A stretch of 64,000 nucleotides of DNA, from positions 1-64,000 of the forward strand of contig JBBQKU010000004.1 in the NCBI GenBank assembly GCA_038327195.1. The letters are read 5' to 3'. Position numbers and translations under genes: made by a program. Shown one piece after another: positions 1 through 8,733 of the stretch (position 1 is its first letter; each line of letters opens with the position of its first letter). Below the pieces are notes generated by a model, which searched no databases, was not told where the DNA came from, and worked only from the letters and a program-made list of their open reading frames with translations. The DNA comes from UBA4416 sp038327195 (GTDB taxonomy: Bacteria > Bacteroidota > Bacteroidia > B-17B0 > Aurantibacillaceae).

Positions 1-2666
1 CTTTCGTTTCCACCGTAACGCAGTTTCATAGCCTTCGACCAAATACGGCGGCTAACACGACCGATAACACTGTACTCAGGATCGATACCGTTACTAAAAA
101 AGAAAGATAAGTTTGGCGCAAAATCATCAATGTGCATTCCGCGGCTTAAATAGTATTCTACAAATGTAAATCCATTTGCTAATGTAAATGCTAATTGCGA
201 AATAGGATTTGCTCCTGCTTCTGCAATATGATAACCACTGATAGAAACCGAATAGAAGTTACGTACTTTTTGATCAATAAAATATTGTTGTACATCACCC
301 ATCACACGTAAACTAAACTCTGTACTAAAAATACAAGTGTTTTGCGCTTGATCTTCTTTTAAAATGTCTGCTTGTACTGTACCACGCACTTGCGATAAAG
401 TTTTGCTCTTTATTACCTCGTAAACATCTTTAGGTAAAACTTGGTCGCCAGTAACGCCTAACAACATTAAGCCTAAGCCATTGTTACCTTCTGGTAATTC
501 GCCTTGGTATGTTGGACGAACAGTTCCTTTTATTTTATAGATAGCAACAATTTTTGCTTCAACTTCTTTTTCTAATTTATGTTCTTTGATGTATAATTCG
601 CATTGTTGATCAATAGCGGCATTCATAAAAAATGCGGCGATTGTTGGCGCTGGGCCATTTATTGTCATGGATACAGACGTTTTTGGATCCGCTAAATTAA
701 ATCCAGAGTATAATTTTTTCGCATCATCTAAACAACAAATACTCACACCTGAGTTACCAACTTTACCATAAATATCCGGACGATGATCTGGATCATTTCC
801 ATACAACGTTACGCTATCAAACGCTGTACTTAAACGAGCTGCGGGCAAACCTTTACTTACATAATGAAAACGTTTGTTTGTTCTTTCTGGTCCACCTTCG
901 CCAGCAAACATACGTGTAGGGTCTTCTCCTTCACGCTTGAATGGATAAATACCAGCGGTGTAAGGAAAATCGCCAGGGAAATTTTCTTGCAAAGTCCATT
1001 TTAAAATATCGCCCCAAGAGGTATATTTTGGAGAAGCAATTTTGGGGATTTTTGAATGAGATAAGGATTCGTAATGTGTTTCGATTTTCAACACTTTATC
1101 ACGCACTTTAAATTCATAAAACTCATTACTATATAATTTCTTTTTAGCTTCCCAACCTTCAATTACTAATAAATGATGTGGATCTAAATCTAATTTTGTT
1201 TTAGCAAAAGCTTCTTGTAATCCTTTAATTAAACGATCTTTATCCTCCATTTTAGATTCAGTAATCGTTTCGATGGTTTTTTGAATACCATATAATTTTT
1301 GCGCAACTTCTGCTTGTGCGTTGGCGCGCTTATCGTAATTACGGTTGTTTTCAGAAATCTCAGATAAGTAACGCGTTTTAGAAGGAGGAATAATGTAAAT
1401 TTTTTCACTCATCTCTTCCGTAATGTGGAATTGAGAGGCCAAAGCTTTGTTACCTGTCTTTTCAACCATTTTATTCATCACCGCTTTATATAAACGATTC
1501 ATGCCTGGATCATTAAATTGAGAAGCGATAGTTCCAAACACTGGAATATCTTCGTCAGCAATTTCCCATAAGTTATGATTGCGTTTGTATTGTTTTTTAA
1601 CATCACGAATGGCATCCAATGCACCTCGTTTATCAAATTTATTTAAAGCAATAATGTCAGCAAAGTCTAACATATCAATTTTCTCTAACTGTGTAGCAGC
1701 ACCATATTCAGGTGTCATCACATATAAACTCATGTTAGAGTGTTCAATAATTTCTGTATCTGATTGTCCGATACCAGACGTTTCTAAAATAATTAAATCG
1801 AAGTTAGCTGCCTTACAAATGTTAACAGCATCTTGAACATATTTACTCAATGCTAAATTACTTTGACGAGTTGCTAATGAGCGCATATACACGCGATCAT
1901 TATTAATCGCATTCATACGAATTCTGTCTCCTAATAAAGCGCCACCAGTTTTGCGTTTAGATGGGTCAACCGAAATAATAGCAATTTGTTTGTCTTTAAA
2001 ATCAATTAAAAAACGACGCACTAATTCATCTACTAAACTTGATTTACCAGAACCACCAGTTCCAGTAATACCAAGTACTGGCGTTTGAGATTTTTCTGCT
2101 TTTGCTTTTAATTCATTTAATAAACCAATATTTTCTTCATTAAAATTTTCGGCGGCTGAAATAATTCGCGCTAACGATTTATAATTTCTTTCTGTAATTT
2201 TATCTACATCATTTTTAATTTGTGTTCCAGTAGCATAATCACATTGACGTAACAAATCATTAATCATTCCTTGTAAACCCATAGAACGCCCATCGTCAGG
2301 CGCATAAATACGAGTAATGCCATAATTATGTAATTCTTCGATTTCAGTTGGAAGAATTACACCACCACCACCGCCAAATAATTTGATATGCTCACAGCCT
2401 TGTTCTTTCAACAAATCGTACATGTATTTAAAATATTCAACGTGCCCACCTTGGTAGCTCGTAACCGCAATAGCATTAGCATCTTCCTGTATAGCACAGT
2501 TCACAACCTCTTGTGCACTTCTATCATGACCTAAATGTATAACTTCAGCTCCGCTCGATTGAATAATTCGGCGCATGATATTTATAGCAGCATCATGCCC
2601 GTCAAATAAAGCAGCAGCTGTTACAATTCTAATTTTATGTTTGGATTGATATGGTGTAGTTTCCAT
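1..2666 (-). CDS. icmF: Fused isobutyryl-CoA mutase (IcmF), 3' end beyond window
   Basis: Adenosylcobalamin-dependent acyl-CoA mutase with its own GTPase chaperone in one chain; it interconverts isobutyryl-CoA and n-butyryl-CoA (or related acyl-CoAs) in the cytoplasm. About 888 codons are visible. Residues 1-145 are the B12-binding domain (LFDGHDAA, with H24 the likely cobalt ligand, and a GGGGG loop near residue 104). A G-protein domain follows, with P-loop GTGGSGKSS near 200 and NKFD near 339. The mutase barrel starts near 560 and shows GYHIAEAGANPISQ near 807. This order (B12, GTPase, mutase) is that of IcmF rather than of the two-subunit methylmalonyl-CoA mutase. Known IcmFs are roughly 1,100 residues, so about 200 C-terminal residues lie left of the window. 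The ATG at 2666 fits the family N-terminus. No frameshift is seen. Confidence 0.95.
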   Translation of the reverse strand, partial: METTPYQSKHKIRIVTAAALFDGHDAAINIMRRIIQSSGAEVIHLGHDRSAQEVVNCAIQEDANAIAVTSYQGGHVEYFKYMYDLLKEQGCEHIKLFGGGGGVILPTEIEELHNYGITRIYAPDDGRSMGLQGMINDLLRQCDYATGTQIKNDVDKITERNYKSLARIISAAENFNEENIGLLNELKAKAEKSQTPVLGITGTGGSGKSSLVDELVRRFLIDFKDKQIAIISVDPSKRKTGGALLGDRIRMNAINNDRVYMRSLATRQSNLALSKYVQDAVNICKAANFDLIILETSGIGQSDTEIIEHSNMSLYVMTPEYGAATQLEKIDMLDFADIIALNKFDKRGALDAIRDVKKQYKRNHNLWEIADEDIPVFGTIASQFNDPGMNRLYKAVMNKMVEKTGNKALASQFHITEEMSEKIYIIPPSKTRYLSEISENNRNYDKRANAQAEVAQKLYGIQKTIETITESKMEDKDRLIKGLQEAFAKTKLDLDPHHLLVIEGWEAKKKLYSNEFYEFKVRDKVLKIETHYESLSHSKIPKIASPKYTSWGDILKWTLQENFPGDFPYTAGIYPFKREGEDPTRMFAGEGGPERTNKRFHYVSKGLPAARLSTAFDSVTLYGNDPDHRPDIYGKVGNSGVSICCLDDAKKLYSGFNLADPKTSVSMTINGPAPTIAAFFMNAAIDQQCELYIKEHKLEKEVEAKIVAIYKIKGTVRPTYQGELPEGNNGLGLMLLGVTGDQVLPKDVYEVIKSKTLSQVRGTVQADILKEDQAQNTCIFSTEFSLRVMGDVQQYFIDQKVRNFYSVSISGYHIAEAGANPISQLAFTLANGFTFVEYYLSRGMHIDDFAPNLSFFFSNGIDPEYSVIGRVSRRIWSKAMKLRYGGNE

Positions 2667-2761
2667 GAGAAATAATTTTTAAATAATAGTTGTCTAATAT
2701 AATATTTTTTCTGCTTTTGAAAGAAGAAATTAGACAGTTTTACGACTTTAGATGCCCAAAA

Positions 2762-3100
2762 CTACTGTGATTTTGAAAATAGTGTTTTATAATAATAAAT
2801 TCCAACAAAAACAAAGCCGAAGCCAAATGGAATAGCTGATAAAAATTTATGTTGACCGTTATTAAAAAACTCAGAATACATCCAAAAACTATTTGCGCAA
2901 ATCCAAAAAAAGATTGCTAGATTAATAAATAGATCATATGATTTTCTAGAAATATATACAATAATTCCTGCTATAATTAATGTGGGAATTACCATAATAA
3001 TTCCTAGCCATTTAAACTCAAACATCCAACAACTGTCTTTTATTAACCAAAAAACAATATGCAAACTCTCGAATTTTTTTATTTTTTCAAATAGCTCCAT
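2762..3100 (-). CDS. Small hypothetical membrane protein
   Basis: A 112-residue protein I do not recognise. After a hydrophilic start it has about three hydrophobic segments (roughly residues 31-51, 60-78 and 88-105), rich in Phe, Ile and Trp, and ends in a short charged tail, so it is probably an inner-membrane protein. It lies between icmF and the M16 protease gene, on the opposite strand from the latter. Composition matches the neighbourhood. No motif suggests a function. It may be a lineage-specific membrane protein, and the assignment as a real gene rests on length and coherent membrane topology. Confidence 0.55.
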   Translation of the reverse strand: MELFEKIKKFESLHIVFWLIKDSCWMFEFKWLGIIMVIPTLIIAGIIVYISRKSYDLFINLAIFFWICANSFWMYSEFFNNGQHKFLSAIPFGFGFVFVGIYYYKTLFSKSQ

Positions 3101-3124
3101 AAATTAGAATTTAAAAATAAGCTT

Positions 3125-3157
3125 TTTGTATCTATTAATGCCTTTTTACTATCTTTA
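3125..3157 (+). promoter_or_regulatory. Bacteroidota-type promoter upstream of the M16 protease gene
   Basis: TTTG at 3125-3128, a 21-base spacer, then TATCTTTA at 3150-3157. This is close to the TTTG / TAnnTTTG pattern used by the primary sigma factor of Bacteroidota. The ATG follows 21 bases after the -7 element, giving a short leader. Confidence 0.45.
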
Positions 3158-3178
3158 AACATAAATTAGTTCTCTATT

Positions 3179-4417
3179 ATGATTCAATTCGAAAAATTTA
3201 AACTTAAAAATAATCTTACTGTTATTGTTCATCAAGATAAAAGTACGCCTTTGGCTTGCTTGAATATTATTTTTGATGTTGGGGCTAGAGATGAAGATGA
3301 AAATAAAACTGGCTTTGCTCATTTATTTGAGCATTTGATGTTTGGGGGAAGTGTTAATATTCCAAATTACGATGAGCCTTTGCAAATGGTTGGCGGAGAA
3401 AACAATGCTTTTACAACAAACGATATTACAAATTATTATTGCACTGTTCCTTCTGAAAATTTGGAAACTGCATTTTGGCTAGAAAGTGATAGAATGATGA
3501 GCTTAGCCTTCGACAAAAAAAGTTTAGAAGTTCAACGAAGTGTAGTTATCGAGGAATTTAAACAACGTTATTTAAACCAACCATATGGTGATGTGTGGTT
3601 ATTGTTAAGACCATTAATTTATAATGTACATCCTTATAAATGGGCCACAATAGGTAAAGAAATAAAACATATTGAAGATGCTACGATGCAAGATGTAAAA
3701 GCTTTTTTTAAAGCACATTATAATCCTAGTAATGCCGTTTTAGTAGTTGCTGGTGATGTAGACTTAGATAACGTAAAGGCACTTTGCGAAAAATGGTTTG
3801 CACCAATTGACGCGGGCATTAAATTAAAAAGAAATTTACCTGTGGAGCCTGAACAGACTGAATATAGAAGTTTAACTGTAGAGAGAGATGTTCCAATAAA
3901 TAGTATATATAGAGCGTATCGTATGTGTTCTCGCGTGGATGAAGAGTACCACACAATAGATTTAATTTCTGATATTTTATCACGAGGAAATTCATCTCGC
4001 TTGTATAAAAATCTAATAAAAGATAAGCAATTATTTTCTGATATTAACGCTTATGTAATGGGTGATTTTGATAAAGGATTGTTTGTAATTTCTGGTAAAG
4101 TGAGCGATGGAATATCAATTGAGCAAGCAGAAGCAGGAATTGATGCTGAGATTTTAAAAATTCAATCTGAATTAGTAAGTGTAGAGGAATTACAGAAATG
4201 TAAAAACAAAGTAGAATCTACTGTTACATATAGTGAAGCTGACGTTTTGAATAAAGCTACAAACCTTGCTATTTCAGAGCTTTTAGGCGATGCTAATTTG
4301 ATTAATTTAGAAATTGAAAACTACCAAAAAGTAACTGCAGAGCAAATTAGATATCAAGCAAATAAAATTTTACAAAAAACAAACTGTTCAACATTGTTTT
4401 ATTTAAAAAAGAAATAA
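3179..4417 (+). CDS. M16 family zinc metallopeptidase
   Basis: Insulinase/pitrilysin-family protease of 412 residues, the usual size of a single-chain M16B half-unit. The inverted zinc motif HLFEH is at residues 48-52, and the third zinc ligand is a Glu in VIEEF near residue 125-126, at the expected spacing of about 75 residues. The C-terminal half is the matching inactive M16_C domain (for example RGNSSRLYKNL near 267). There is no signal peptide, so it is probably cytoplasmic or exported by an unknown route. M16B proteins often act as pairs with an inactive partner, but here no partner gene is adjacent. The ATG sits just behind a good promoter. The specific substrate cannot be told from sequence. 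Confidence 0.93.
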   Translation: MIQFEKFKLKNNLTVIVHQDKSTPLACLNIIFDVGARDEDENKTGFAHLFEHLMFGGSVNIPNYDEPLQMVGGENNAFTTNDITNYYCTVPSENLETAFWLESDRMMSLAFDKKSLEVQRSVVIEEFKQRYLNQPYGDVWLLLRPLIYNVHPYKWATIGKEIKHIEDATMQDVKAFFKAHYNPSNAVLVVAGDVDLDNVKALCEKWFAPIDAGIKLKRNLPVEPEQTEYRSLTVERDVPINSIYRAYRMCSRVDEEYHTIDLISDILSRGNSSRLYKNLIKDKQLFSDINAYVMGDFDKGLFVISGKVSDGISIEQAEAGIDAEILKIQSELVSVEELQKCKNKVESTVTYSEADVLNKATNLAISELLGDANLINLEIENYQKVTAEQIRYQANKILQKTNCSTLFYLKKK

Positions 4418-4420
4418 GGG

Positions 4421-4449
4421 TTCCCGAAGATATCGCAGATGACACAGAT
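4421..4449 (+). repeat. Left arm of imperfect inverted repeat framing the GxxExxY gene
   Basis: This arm (beginning TTCCCGAAGATATCGCAGAT) is an imperfect inverted copy of 4838-4867; about 20 of 28 positions match with one gap. Both arms share TCCCG at the outer end and CAGAT at the inner end. The start codon of the GxxExxY gene (4439) lies inside the arm. Confidence 0.6.
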
Positions 4450-4834
4450 AGAAAAAATAACCGAAAATGATATATCCTACATAATTCGAGGATGTGTATT
4501 TGATGTTTATAATGAACTTGGGCCTGGTTTATTAGAATCTATTTATGAAGCCGCACTTGCCTATGAATTAAAAGAAAAAGGTTTAAATTTTAAAACTCAA
4601 GTGGGATTACCTGTTAAATATAAGGATACTCAATTAGAGCTCGGTTATAGAATAGATATTTTAGTTAAAGACAAAGTAATTATCGCACTAAAATCTATTG
4701 AAACAATTTTAGACGTTCATCATAAACAAGCATTAACTTATCTAAAACTTACCAAGCTGAAATTGGCATTATTAATTAATTTTAATAGTGACGACATATC
4801 GAAATCAATCTATCGAAAAGCAAATAATTTATAA
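4439..4834 (+). CDS. GxxExxY family protein, catalytic Glu apparently lost
   Basis: A 131-residue protein of the GxxExxY family (PD-(D/E)XK-like superfamily, PF13366). The signature GLLESIYE is at about residues 29-36, preceded by FDVYNELGPG, and the C-terminal block DVHHKQALTYLKLTKLKLALLINF-type segment is typical. In the usual nuclease-like motif the strand reads ELK; here it is ALK (codon GCA at the position of GAA), so the acidic residue of E-x-K is missing while the Asp of RIDILV is kept. The gene sits alone between the M16 protease and the HD-CoaD genes and is bracketed by imperfect inverted repeats, suggesting a compact mobile or formerly mobile unit. The role of the family is not established. 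Confidence 0.85.
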   Translation: MTQIEKITENDISYIIRGCVFDVYNELGPGLLESIYEAALAYELKEKGLNFKTQVGLPVKYKDTQLELGYRIDILVKDKVIIALKSIETILDVHHKQALTYLKLTKLKLALLINFNSDDISKSIYRKANNL

Positions 4835-4837
4835 AAA

Positions 4838-4867
4838 ATCTGCGGAAATTAGCGAGTTCTGCGGGAC
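4838..4867 (+). repeat. Right arm of imperfect inverted repeat framing the GxxExxY gene
   Basis: Reads ATCTGCGGAAATTAGCGAGT and continues to GCGGGAC. Its reverse complement resembles the left arm at 4421-4449. It starts 3 bases after the GxxExxY stop codon and ends 8 bases before the next gene's ATG. Confidence 0.6.
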
Positions 4868-4875
4868 TATAAAAC

Positions 4876-5829
4876 ATGACTATTACTGAAATATCAAATC
4901 GTTTAATTCACCTACAGTTTAACCCTGATGTGATTAATTTGTATAATGAGCCACATCGTTTTTATCATACCTTAGAACACATTGAGTTTGTTTTGAAACA
5001 ATTGCAGGATGCTGATTTACTAAAGCATGATGAATTATTTTTAGCAGCCGTGTTTCATGATATTATTTACAACCCACAATCTAAAACGAATGAAGAGGAT
5101 TCTGCTGAGTTTTTTATAAAGTTAGCCCATTCAGTTTCCTTAACAGGGAAACAAAAAGAGCACATCAAACAATTAATCTTAGATACTAAAAACCATAGAC
5201 CTACTATTCAATATTCGGAAGAATTTATTAAAGCTGATTTAGCCATTTTAAATGCATCCTTTGATAAATTAATTAAATATGAAAAACAGATATTTAAGGA
5301 GTTTCAGTTTGTTGATTATAAAGATTATAAAATAAAGAGAATAGAAGTTCTAAAACACTTTAATGCCAACGGAACCCTAAACCATTTAATAGATTATGTA
5401 AACTCTGTTGAGCCTGCCATTGCAGTGTTTGCCGGTAGCTTTAATCCTTTTCATAAAGGTCATTTTAATGTTTTGAAAAAAGCAGAAAAATTGTTCGATA
5501 AAGTTATTATTGCATTTGGGAAAAACCCAGACAAATCTATTCGAAATTGGCCAATTCCTCAAACGATTGGTAATAGACAACATACAGAATACCATGGATT
5601 ATTAACTGACCATATTGATTCTTTTGGATATGATGTAACGGTTGTAAGAGGGTTGAGAAATTCAACTGATTTTCAATATGAACAAAATCAATACCGTTAT
5701 ATTCAAGAATTAAAGCCAGACATTAAAATCATTAATATATTTTGTGATAAAGAATTTGAACACATTAGTTCTTCAGGCATTCGCACCTTAGAAAAATATG
5801 ATAAACACCAGGGTTATTTATTGCCATAA
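4876..5829 (+). CDS. HD-domain hydrolase fused to phosphopantetheine adenylyltransferase (CoaD-like)
   Basis: 317 residues with two domains. Residues 1-175 match the predicted metal-dependent HD phosphohydrolases of the COG4339 type: YNEPHRFYHTLEHI (20s-30s), the HD pair H61-D62 in AAVFHDIIYN, then TNEEDSA and DTKNH. Residues 180-317 are a CoaD-like nucleotidyltransferase: GSFNPFHKGHFN contains the HxGH nucleotide-binding signature, RGLRNSTDFQYE matches the CoaD RGLR block, and ISSSGIR is the conserved C-terminal ISS motif. CoaD makes dephospho-CoA from 4'-phosphopantetheine and ATP. Stand-alone CoaD is about 160 residues, so this is a genuine fusion with both active sites retained. Whether it is the cell's only CoaD cannot be known from this window. 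The HD substrate is unknown. Confidence 0.88.
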   Translation: MTITEISNRLIHLQFNPDVINLYNEPHRFYHTLEHIEFVLKQLQDADLLKHDELFLAAVFHDIIYNPQSKTNEEDSAEFFIKLAHSVSLTGKQKEHIKQLILDTKNHRPTIQYSEEFIKADLAILNASFDKLIKYEKQIFKEFQFVDYKDYKIKRIEVLKHFNANGTLNHLIDYVNSVEPAIAVFAGSFNPFHKGHFNVLKKAEKLFDKVIIAFGKNPDKSIRNWPIPQTIGNRQHTEYHGLLTDHIDSFGYDVTVVRGLRNSTDFQYEQNQYRYIQELKPDIKIINIFCDKEFEHISSSGIRTLEKYDKHQGYLLP

Positions 5830-5832
5830 CAC

Positions 5833-5863
5833 TTTGTTTTTTAACAGTTGTTTTGTATCTTTA
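5833..5863 (+). promoter_or_regulatory. Bacteroidota-type promoter for the subtilase gene
   Basis: TTTG at 5833-5836, a 19-base spacer, and TATCTTTA at 5856-5863, matching the TTTG / TAnnTTTG pattern. The ATG is 67 bases downstream of the -7 element, leaving a leader of about 60 bases. Confidence 0.5.
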
Positions 5864-5929
5864 ATTAATAAGATAATAGCTTTTTGAAAATGCTATTGGC
5901 TTTTTAAACAAATTGAAAACAATAAAATT

Positions 5930-8725
5930 ATGAAAAAACATTTTTACTTTATTTTAGCAACGGTTGCTTTTATTGCCACTTCTGCACAAAACATCATTCA
6001 TACTAAAAATCGTGATTATTTGGCAAATACAATTATTATAAAAGTTAAGCCATTATATAAATCTGAATGTGAAAATAACACAATAAGTAATAGTTTGTTT
6101 TCAACTTACGCTTCTGCAATAGGCATTACAAATCTTCATAAAAAATTTCCATTAGATAAATCTCCCAAAGAGCAGTTTAATTCTGCTGGACAAGTCTTCG
6201 CTGATTTATCGTTAATTTATGAGTTAAATTATTCTTCTAATATTACAATAGAAAAAGTAATTAATAAATTAATGTCTACTGGAATTTTAATATATGCAGA
6301 ACCTCATATGGTTCCAAAATCATTGTATGCGCCAAACGACCCATTAGGCACAGCGGGTAGCCAATATCATTTATTAAAAATAAATGCATTTAATGCTTGG
6401 AATATAAATAAAGGAGATTCAAGTATTGTAATTGGAATAACTGATACAGGCACTGAACCAACTCATCCTGATTTATTTAATGCAATAAAAAGAAATTATG
6501 CTGATGTTATTGATGGAATAGATAATGATGGTGATGGTTATGTAGATAATTATAAAGGTTGGGATTTAGGAATGAATGATAATGACGCTACATATCAAGC
6601 AAATGCGCATGGCGTTCATGTTTCTGGTATTGCTGCTGCAAGTACAGACAATAGTATTGGCGGAGCTGGTGTTGGTTTTAATTGTAAGTTTTTACCTGTA
6701 AAAATTTCTGACGCAAGTGGAAATTTAATAGCGGCCTATGAAGGAATAAAGTATGCTGCTGACCATGGGTGTACTGTAATTAATTGTTCTTGGGGAGGTG
6801 GCGGAGCAACACAGTTTGGCCAAGATATGGTAACTTATGCTACGATAAATAAAAGCTGTTTAGTTGTTGCAGCAGCTGGTAATAATGGCGTGGATGGCGA
6901 GTTTTTCCCCGCTGCTTATGATTATGTTATTGCAGTTGCAAATACTACTAGCGGAGATATAAAGCATTCGTCTTCAAACTATGGCTACTTTGTTGATGTT
7001 GCAGCACCTGGGGATAATATTAATTCAACTTGGACTGGTAGTTCCTATTCTTTACTTACAGGAACTTCAATGTCGTCGCCTGTTGTTGCGGGGGCTGCAG
7101 GAATAGTTAAAAAACAATTTCCATCTTATAACGGGTTGCAAATAGGAGAAAGACTTAAAGTAACAGCAGATAATATTTATGCCTTAAATCCTACTTTTAT
7201 TAATAAGTTGGGAACTGGCCGCATAAATTTATTTAGAGCTTTGAACGATCCAGCATCACCAAGTGTTGTTTTTAGTAATAAAATTGTAACAGATCATAAT
7301 GACGAATCGTTTATTAGTGGTGATACACTATTTATTACAGGAACATTTATTAATTATTTAGATCCTACAACTGCTTTAAATGTGACTGTGACACCTTTAT
7401 CAGCTTTAGCAACCGTTATTGACAAGACAACAAGTTTAGGAGTAATAAATACTCTTGCCAGTAAAACAAATAGTTTAGATCCATTTACATTTAAACTAAC
7501 TGGTGTTATTCCAATAAATCAAGCTATTGACTTTGAAGTATTAATTCAGGATGGCGCTTATCAATCAAAGCAATATTTTACTTTAAATGTAAACGTTGAC
7601 TATATCAATATTACAAATAATGATATTCTAACAACAGCTACTAGCAGAGGAAGAATAGGATATAATCAATTTGGTCAAATTCAAGGATTGGGCTTTCAAT
7701 ATAAAGGTGCTAGTTTAATGTACGATGCAAGTTTAATGATAGGAAAAGATAGTAGCCATGTTTCAGATTGCACAAGAAATGCGACCGGAACAGCAGATGA
7801 TAATGATTTTTCGGTTATGACAAGAATTGCAAAGCAACTTACAGCTCCTTTTTCTGATTTTGATACGAAAGCTAAAATGAATGATAATTTGGCACTATCT
7901 CCTTTAACCATTCAGGTTGAACAAAATACCTATTCTTGGAGTACTGCTCCAAATAAGCAATTTGTAATATGGGAATATTTGATAAAAAATACTCATGCAA
8001 CGGATACCATTAAAAAAATGTTTGCAGGTATTTTTGCTGATTGGGATATAGATGGTGGAACCTTTTCACAAAATAGGAGTAACTATGATGTTGGAACAAA
8101 AATGGGTTATAGTTTCTTTACGGGAGCAAGTGGAAAATATGCTGGTATTAAATTGTTGACAAGTTCAGCACCACCTAATTTCTATGCATTAGACAATTTT
8201 GCTGGTGGAGCAGGTGGAGTGGATGCCACTTCGGGAGGTTTTGACACGAAAGAAAAATATAAAACATTGTCAACACAACGTTTAATTGCTGGCGCTACAG
8301 GGCTCGGTTCTGATGTTTTAAACGTGATGAGTAGTGGGCCATTTATTGTTTCTCCAAATCAAACCGTTAAAGTTGCATTTGCATTAATTGCTGGCGATAG
8401 TTTGTCTGGTTTAATTTCTGCAGCAAATCAAGCCCAAATTAAATATGATGGTATGGTAACAACCTCCGCAATTAAAAATTTTGAAAGTGAGGAATCGGTT
8501 TTAATTTATCCTAACCCAACTAATAACCTATTTAATATTTCACAAATCAATACATCATTCAACCTTGTTGAGATTTATAGTTTAAGTGGAACTTTAATTT
8601 ATAAATCAGAATTATCACTTTCGTCTGAATCTATAAACCTGAGTGATTATTCAAAGGGAATGTATATTGTTAAATTAAGTAATGCAAAGAAATCAATTTT
8701 CAAAAAAATTGTATTAGCGGATTAA
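5930..8725 (+). CDS. Secreted S8 (subtilisin-like) peptidase with T9SS sorting domain
   Basis: 931-residue extracellular serine protease. A signal peptide (about residues 1-19, ending TSAQ) leads to an N-terminal region that may act as a pro-domain, then the S8 catalytic domain with Asp in ITDTGTEPTHPD (about 171), His in HGVHVSGIAA (about 226) and Ser in GTSMSSPVVAG (about 380). A long beta-rich region of unknown role follows. The last 75 residues form a type A T9SS C-terminal domain (YPNPTNNLFNIS to the terminal KKIVLAD), so the protein should cross the outer membrane by the Por system and be processed there. It has its own promoter and is convergent with the next gene, with 8 bases between stop codons. 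Confidence 0.95.
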   Translation: MKKHFYFILATVAFIATSAQNIIHTKNRDYLANTIIIKVKPLYKSECENNTISNSLFSTYASAIGITNLHKKFPLDKSPKEQFNSAGQVFADLSLIYELNYSSNITIEKVINKLMSTGILIYAEPHMVPKSLYAPNDPLGTAGSQYHLLKINAFNAWNINKGDSSIVIGITDTGTEPTHPDLFNAIKRNYADVIDGIDNDGDGYVDNYKGWDLGMNDNDATYQANAHGVHVSGIAAASTDNSIGGAGVGFNCKFLPVKISDASGNLIAAYEGIKYAADHGCTVINCSWGGGGATQFGQDMVTYATINKSCLVVAAAGNNGVDGEFFPAAYDYVIAVANTTSGDIKHSSSNYGYFVDVAAPGDNINSTWTGSSYSLLTGTSMSSPVVAGAAGIVKKQFPSYNGLQIGERLKVTADNIYALNPTFINKLGTGRINLFRALNDPASPSVVFSNKIVTDHNDESFISGDTLFITGTFINYLDPTTALNVTVTPLSALATVIDKTTSLGVINTLASKTNSLDPFTFKLTGVIPINQAIDFEVLIQDGAYQSKQYFTLNVNVDYINITNNDILTTATSRGRIGYNQFGQIQGLGFQYKGASLMYDASLMIGKDSSHVSDCTRNATGTADDNDFSVMTRIAKQLTAPFSDFDTKAKMNDNLALSPLTIQVEQNTYSWSTAPNKQFVIWEYLIKNTHATDTIKKMFAGIFADWDIDGGTFSQNRSNYDVGTKMGYSFFTGASGKYAGIKLLTSSAPPNFYALDNFAGGAGGVDATSGGFDTKEKYKTLSTQRLIAGATGLGSDVLNVMSSGPFIVSPNQTVKVAFALIAGDSLSGLISAANQAQIKYDGMVTTSAIKNFESEESVLIYPNPTNNLFNISQINTSFNLVEIYSLSGTLIYKSELSLSSESINLSDYSKGMYIVKLSNAKKSIFKKIVLAD

Positions 8726-8733
8726 TTTAAATT

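Noticed and set aside
1579..1836. Rightward open frame inside icmF
   Set aside because: Antisense shadow of a well-conserved gene.
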